64,000 nt of DNA. It comes from Nitrospinia bacterium (GTDB taxonomy: Bacteria; Nitrospinota; Nitrospinia; Nitrospinales; JAJDAT01). Positions 61,685 through 64,000 of this stretch are shown in pieces. Every line of letters begins with the position of its first letter. The first letter of the stretch is position 1. The stretch is from contig JAJDAT010000025.1 in assembly GCA_029261715.1 (NCBI GenBank), positions 611,717 through 675,716 of the forward strand, given 5' to 3'. Position numbers and translations under genes: made by a program. Under the pieces are notes generated by a model. The model did no database searches. It saw nothing but the letters and a program-made list of their open reading frames with translations, and was not told the origin of the DNA.

Positions 61685-62572
61685 ATGGAGAAAGATAAAA
61701 AACGTAAAAATATTTTTTGTTTTGGGTTTGGGTTTTCTGCACAAGGGTTTGCGCGTAATCTTTCTTCAATGGATTGGCACATTGGTGGGACTTGTAGAGA
61801 AGAAGCTAAACGGACTGAACTGTCTCAAAGGGGTTGGGAAGGATTTATTTTTGACGGAAATGGTTCTAATTCAAAATTACCTGATCTCTTCATGGAATCG
61901 TCTCACTTATTAATATCAATTCCTCCTAAACCTACCGATTTTGTATTGGATAATTTTTATTCGGATATTTTGAAAAAGAAGGATTGGCAATGGATTGGAT
62001 ATCTTTCTACCACTGGGGTTTATGGAGATAAAGAAGGAGCGGTTGTGACCGAAGCCTCTGCATTAGCTCCTACAATTGATAGAGCCATGAGAAGACTGGA
62101 CGCCGAGAATAAATGGTTGAAATTATTCAATGAGCATCAATTACCTGTTCATATTTTTAGGTGTGTAGGAATCTATGGCCCGGGTAGAAATCCTTTGGAA
62201 ACAGTTCGTAAAGGACTGGGGAAAAGAATTGATAAACCAGGTTATAAATTTTCAAGAGTCCATGTTGATGATTTAGCCAGTGTTCTTATAGCTTCTATCA
62301 ATAAACCAAACCCAGGATCTATATATAATGTATGTGATGACCAACCTATCGAATCGCGACATGTTACAGAATACGCCTGTGAATTATTAGAAGCCGCATT
62401 GCCACCTTTGATTCCATTTGAGGAAGCGAATCTGTCGGAAATGGCTAAAAGCTTTTATTTGGATCGAAAAAAGATCAGCAATCAAAAAATAAAGGATGAG
62501 CTTGGAGTGAAATTAAAATATCCGAACTATAAGATTGGGCTAAATAGCTTAATTTTACCTAAAGACTCATAA
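61685..62572 (+). CDS. NAD(P)-dependent SDR/epimerase-like protein (YeeZ type)
   Basis: The product has 295 residues from the ATG at 61685; an upstream in-frame TTG at 61679 adds only two residues. The Rossmann start FCFGFGFSAQGFARNL, LSTTGVYGDKEG with the Tyr, and a YGPGRNPLETVRKG segment near 160 match the atypical SDR group (YeeZ-like). The catalytic YxxxK is not clear. Members are annotated as NAD(P)-binding proteins of unknown role, with nucleotide-sugar epimerases as relatives. Followed by a convergent SGNH gene. Confidence 0.8.
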   Translation: MEKDKKRKNIFCFGFGFSAQGFARNLSSMDWHIGGTCREEAKRTELSQRGWEGFIFDGNGSNSKLPDLFMESSHLLISIPPKPTDFVLDNFYSDILKKKDWQWIGYLSTTGVYGDKEGAVVTEASALAPTIDRAMRRLDAENKWLKLFNEHQLPVHIFRCVGIYGPGRNPLETVRKGLGKRIDKPGYKFSRVHVDDLASVLIASINKPNPGSIYNVCDDQPIESRHVTEYACELLEAALPPLIPFEEANLSEMAKSFYLDRKKISNQKIKDELGVKLKYPNYKIGLNSLILPKDS

Positions 62573-62594
62573 GGTAAGAAAAGTTTTAAGTTGT

Positions 62595-63839
62595 TCAATT
62601 TTTGAATAAATTTTTAGAAGTTAAAAAATCGTATATTGATTGCGCGTAAATGTAGTGCCCTAAGTAGTTTGGATGTCCCTCCCATTCAGAAGCGGCCATA
62701 GACATTCCACTATATTTTTTAAAAAGAGGGAGCGTTTCCACCACATCAAAGCCTTCTTTTTTTAATTTGTCGCCCACAAACTCATACATTCGAATAGTTT
62801 GAGCCATATCACCTTTGGGACTATGGAAATTATTTTTACCGGGATCGACATTCCCAATATTTAACAGGACGGAAACAGGTTTAGGCAGTCCGTGTTGAAT
62901 AGTTAAGTTTTTTATTCCGATAAATTCTTTAATGGTTAAATCCCAAATGAAAGGCGAGGGTATCCATCCGTTAATATTAATGTTGGTCCGTTTTTCTAAG
63001 AAACGAAAGGATAGAGTCTTCTTATACCAAGGTTTTGTTAACTTAGGAATTTTATTGAAATTGTTTTTAATAGAATTAAAATTTCTGGTTTTAGATTCAA
63101 AAATAGGAACATTTTTTCCATTAATCTTTTGATAAAAAGGTTGTGGGGGTTCTCCATGTTTTAATCTAGTGTAGTCTGTTAAAATTTTTTGCGTTGTAAT
63201 TTGAAAATCATTCCAAAAAACACCCAAGATAACCAGGTCACATTCCACTATTTTTAAAATAGCTTTTATTAATTCGTGTTCTTGGTCTAATGAGTAACCT
63301 GGCACTCCAAAGTTTAGAACCTCTACATTATGTTGAGGATAATTAATGCGGAACATTTCTTCTAAAAGGTTTGAATATCTATGTTCATTATCTATCCCAA
63401 CTCCAAATGTTAAGCTGTCTCCAAAAATCAAAATCCGAAATGAGTTTTTGTTTTTTTTATTGGAAAACCTTTTTTCTCTAAACCCTAAATGGTTGGTTGT
63501 AAAAGAATGTCCAAATGTACGAAATTTGCCGTGATGGGGCGGAACAAAATAAGGTGGAAGTATATAAAGAATACTATTTTTTATAAGATTGTGAGAGTGG
63601 GACTTATGGCTGGCTAATATTTCAGGAGGCGTAGGAAATTCTGATTTTGAATTTTTATTTATATAAAAGAGTAGCGGCTCAAATAGTCCCAATGAAAAAA
63701 AGGTAGCGCTAAAGAAAATGCAAATGTTTCCTAATAGTTTAAGTTTAATGTTTTTTATGCTTAATAGGAAAGGAGCTAGAAGAAGTAATACTCCCAAAAG
63801 TTCAAAACCAATAAAATAAATCCAACTATTTATTTCCAT
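62595..63839 (-). CDS. Membrane-anchored SGNH/GDSL hydrolase-like protein
   Basis: The product has 414 residues. Two N-terminal hydrophobic segments (about 5-25 and 30-57) anchor it. The GDSL motif FGDSLTFGVGID near 145-156 and a C-terminal WEGHPNYLGHYIYAQ near 386-400 with the DxxH-type His give the SGNH hydrolase ends. LVILGVFWNDFQ near 207 fits the N block. The catalytic part is periplasmic or outside. Relatives deacetylate or acylate polysaccharides, but the substrate is unknown. It is convergent with the SDR gene. Confidence 0.8.
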   Translation of the reverse strand: MEINSWIYFIGFELLGVLLLLAPFLLSIKNIKLKLLGNICIFFSATFFSLGLFEPLLFYINKNSKSEFPTPPEILASHKSHSHNLIKNSILYILPPYFVPPHHGKFRTFGHSFTTNHLGFREKRFSNKKNKNSFRILIFGDSLTFGVGIDNEHRYSNLLEEMFRINYPQHNVEVLNFGVPGYSLDQEHELIKAILKIVECDLVILGVFWNDFQITTQKILTDYTRLKHGEPPQPFYQKINGKNVPIFESKTRNFNSIKNNFNKIPKLTKPWYKKTLSFRFLEKRTNININGWIPSPFIWDLTIKEFIGIKNLTIQHGLPKPVSVLLNIGNVDPGKNNFHSPKGDMAQTIRMYEFVGDKLKKEGFDVVETLPLFKKYSGMSMAASEWEGHPNYLGHYIYAQSIYDFLTSKNLFKN

Positions 63840-63960
63840 TTTTTATTGTTAACGTTTCAATAATTAGTCGTCCCTGAAAAACCCTATTTTTTGAAGATCA
63901 GGGCCAACAATGTAAGATTTTTTTATGCGTTGACCGGTTGAAAATGTTTTTTGAACAGTC

Positions 63961-63999
63961 GCCAAAAAAGAAACAAAAAGAAAGCCCTTAAGAGCTTTC
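63961..63999 (-). terminator. Intrinsic terminator on the minus strand at the window edge
   Basis: On the minus strand GAAAGC (63999-63994) pairs with GCTTTC (63985-63980), followed by a T-rich tail (TTTTTGTTTCTTTTTT, 63979-63964). It probably ends a gene that lies beyond the right edge of the window. Confidence 0.6.
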
Positions 64000-64000
64000 G

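Noticed and set aside
1..64000. CRISPR array, insertion sequence or prophage
   Set aside because: No regularly spaced repeat series, transposase or phage structural gene was seen; the only recombinase is XerD-like and the only long repeats are the LamG copies.

Overview
The window reads as chromosome of an AT-rich Gram-negative bacterium. Evidence for a diderm is an LptD homologue, several lipoprotein signals and secreted beta-rich proteins; a MotA/MotB pair points to flagellar motility. The order yceD-rpmF-plsX-fabH-fabD-fabG-acpP-fabF-rnc, the PCP_red plus chlorite-dismutase-like fusion and the long LamG and YD-repeat proteins would fit a Nitrospinota-like or deltaproteobacterial lineage. 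That placement is inference; there is no rRNA gene here to test it. I see no insertion sequence, CRISPR array or complete tRNA gene.

Layout. Bases 1-5.7 kb hold the end of a nagB-like gene, a membrane pentapeptide-repeat protein, a LOG-family hydrolase, a DUF1579 protein and xerD. From 5.7-8.0 kb lies a LamG protein with a duplicated domain. From 8.5-17.1 kb a housekeeping operon runs from a near-consensus sigma70-type promoter through yceD, rpmF, the type II fatty acid synthesis genes, rnc and an Elp3-related radical SAM gene. From 17.1-32.5 kb is an accessory zone with long spacers: an alpha/beta hydrolase and two broken copies of it, two tRNA-Glu-like half genes, a second LamG protein, a copper amine oxidase split over two overlapping genes, and a 2077-residue SpvB/FG-GAP/YD-repeat protein. 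From 32.5-38.8 kb come a lipocalin, purE-purK, ppc and a CheY-like regulator. From 39-45.3 kb are a parvulin-rhodanese fusion, two peptide-transporter ATPases without permeases, and motA, an unusually long motB and a PilZ gene. From 45.4-54.8 kb are hypothetical genes, folC-lptD-pyrE and the PCP_red/Cld fusion. From 54.8-64 kb are a decayed CotH-type gene beside DUF4956 and VTC genes, a response regulator, a decayed fused cydA/cydB remnant, a SemiSWEET transporter, an outer-membrane-like protein, a YeeZ-like SDR and a membrane SGNH hydrolase.

How the genes work together. The fab block makes acyl-ACP for phospholipid and lipid A. folC, pyrE, purE/purK and ppc are central metabolism. motA-motB-PilZ looks like a flagellar stator with its own c-di-GMP reader. 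The two amine oxidase genes look like one enzyme made as two exported polypeptides. Several regions are visibly decaying: cydAB, cotH, two hydrolase copies and a small exported-protein gene. The genome therefore appears to be losing accessory functions while keeping compact housekeeping operons.

Most unusual items: the split copper amine oxidase (22829-24594), MotB with about 335 extra cytoplasmic coiled-coil residues (43211-44923), the PCP_red-Cld fusion (53794-54759), and two candidate structured RNAs (31673-31748 and 37892-37988).
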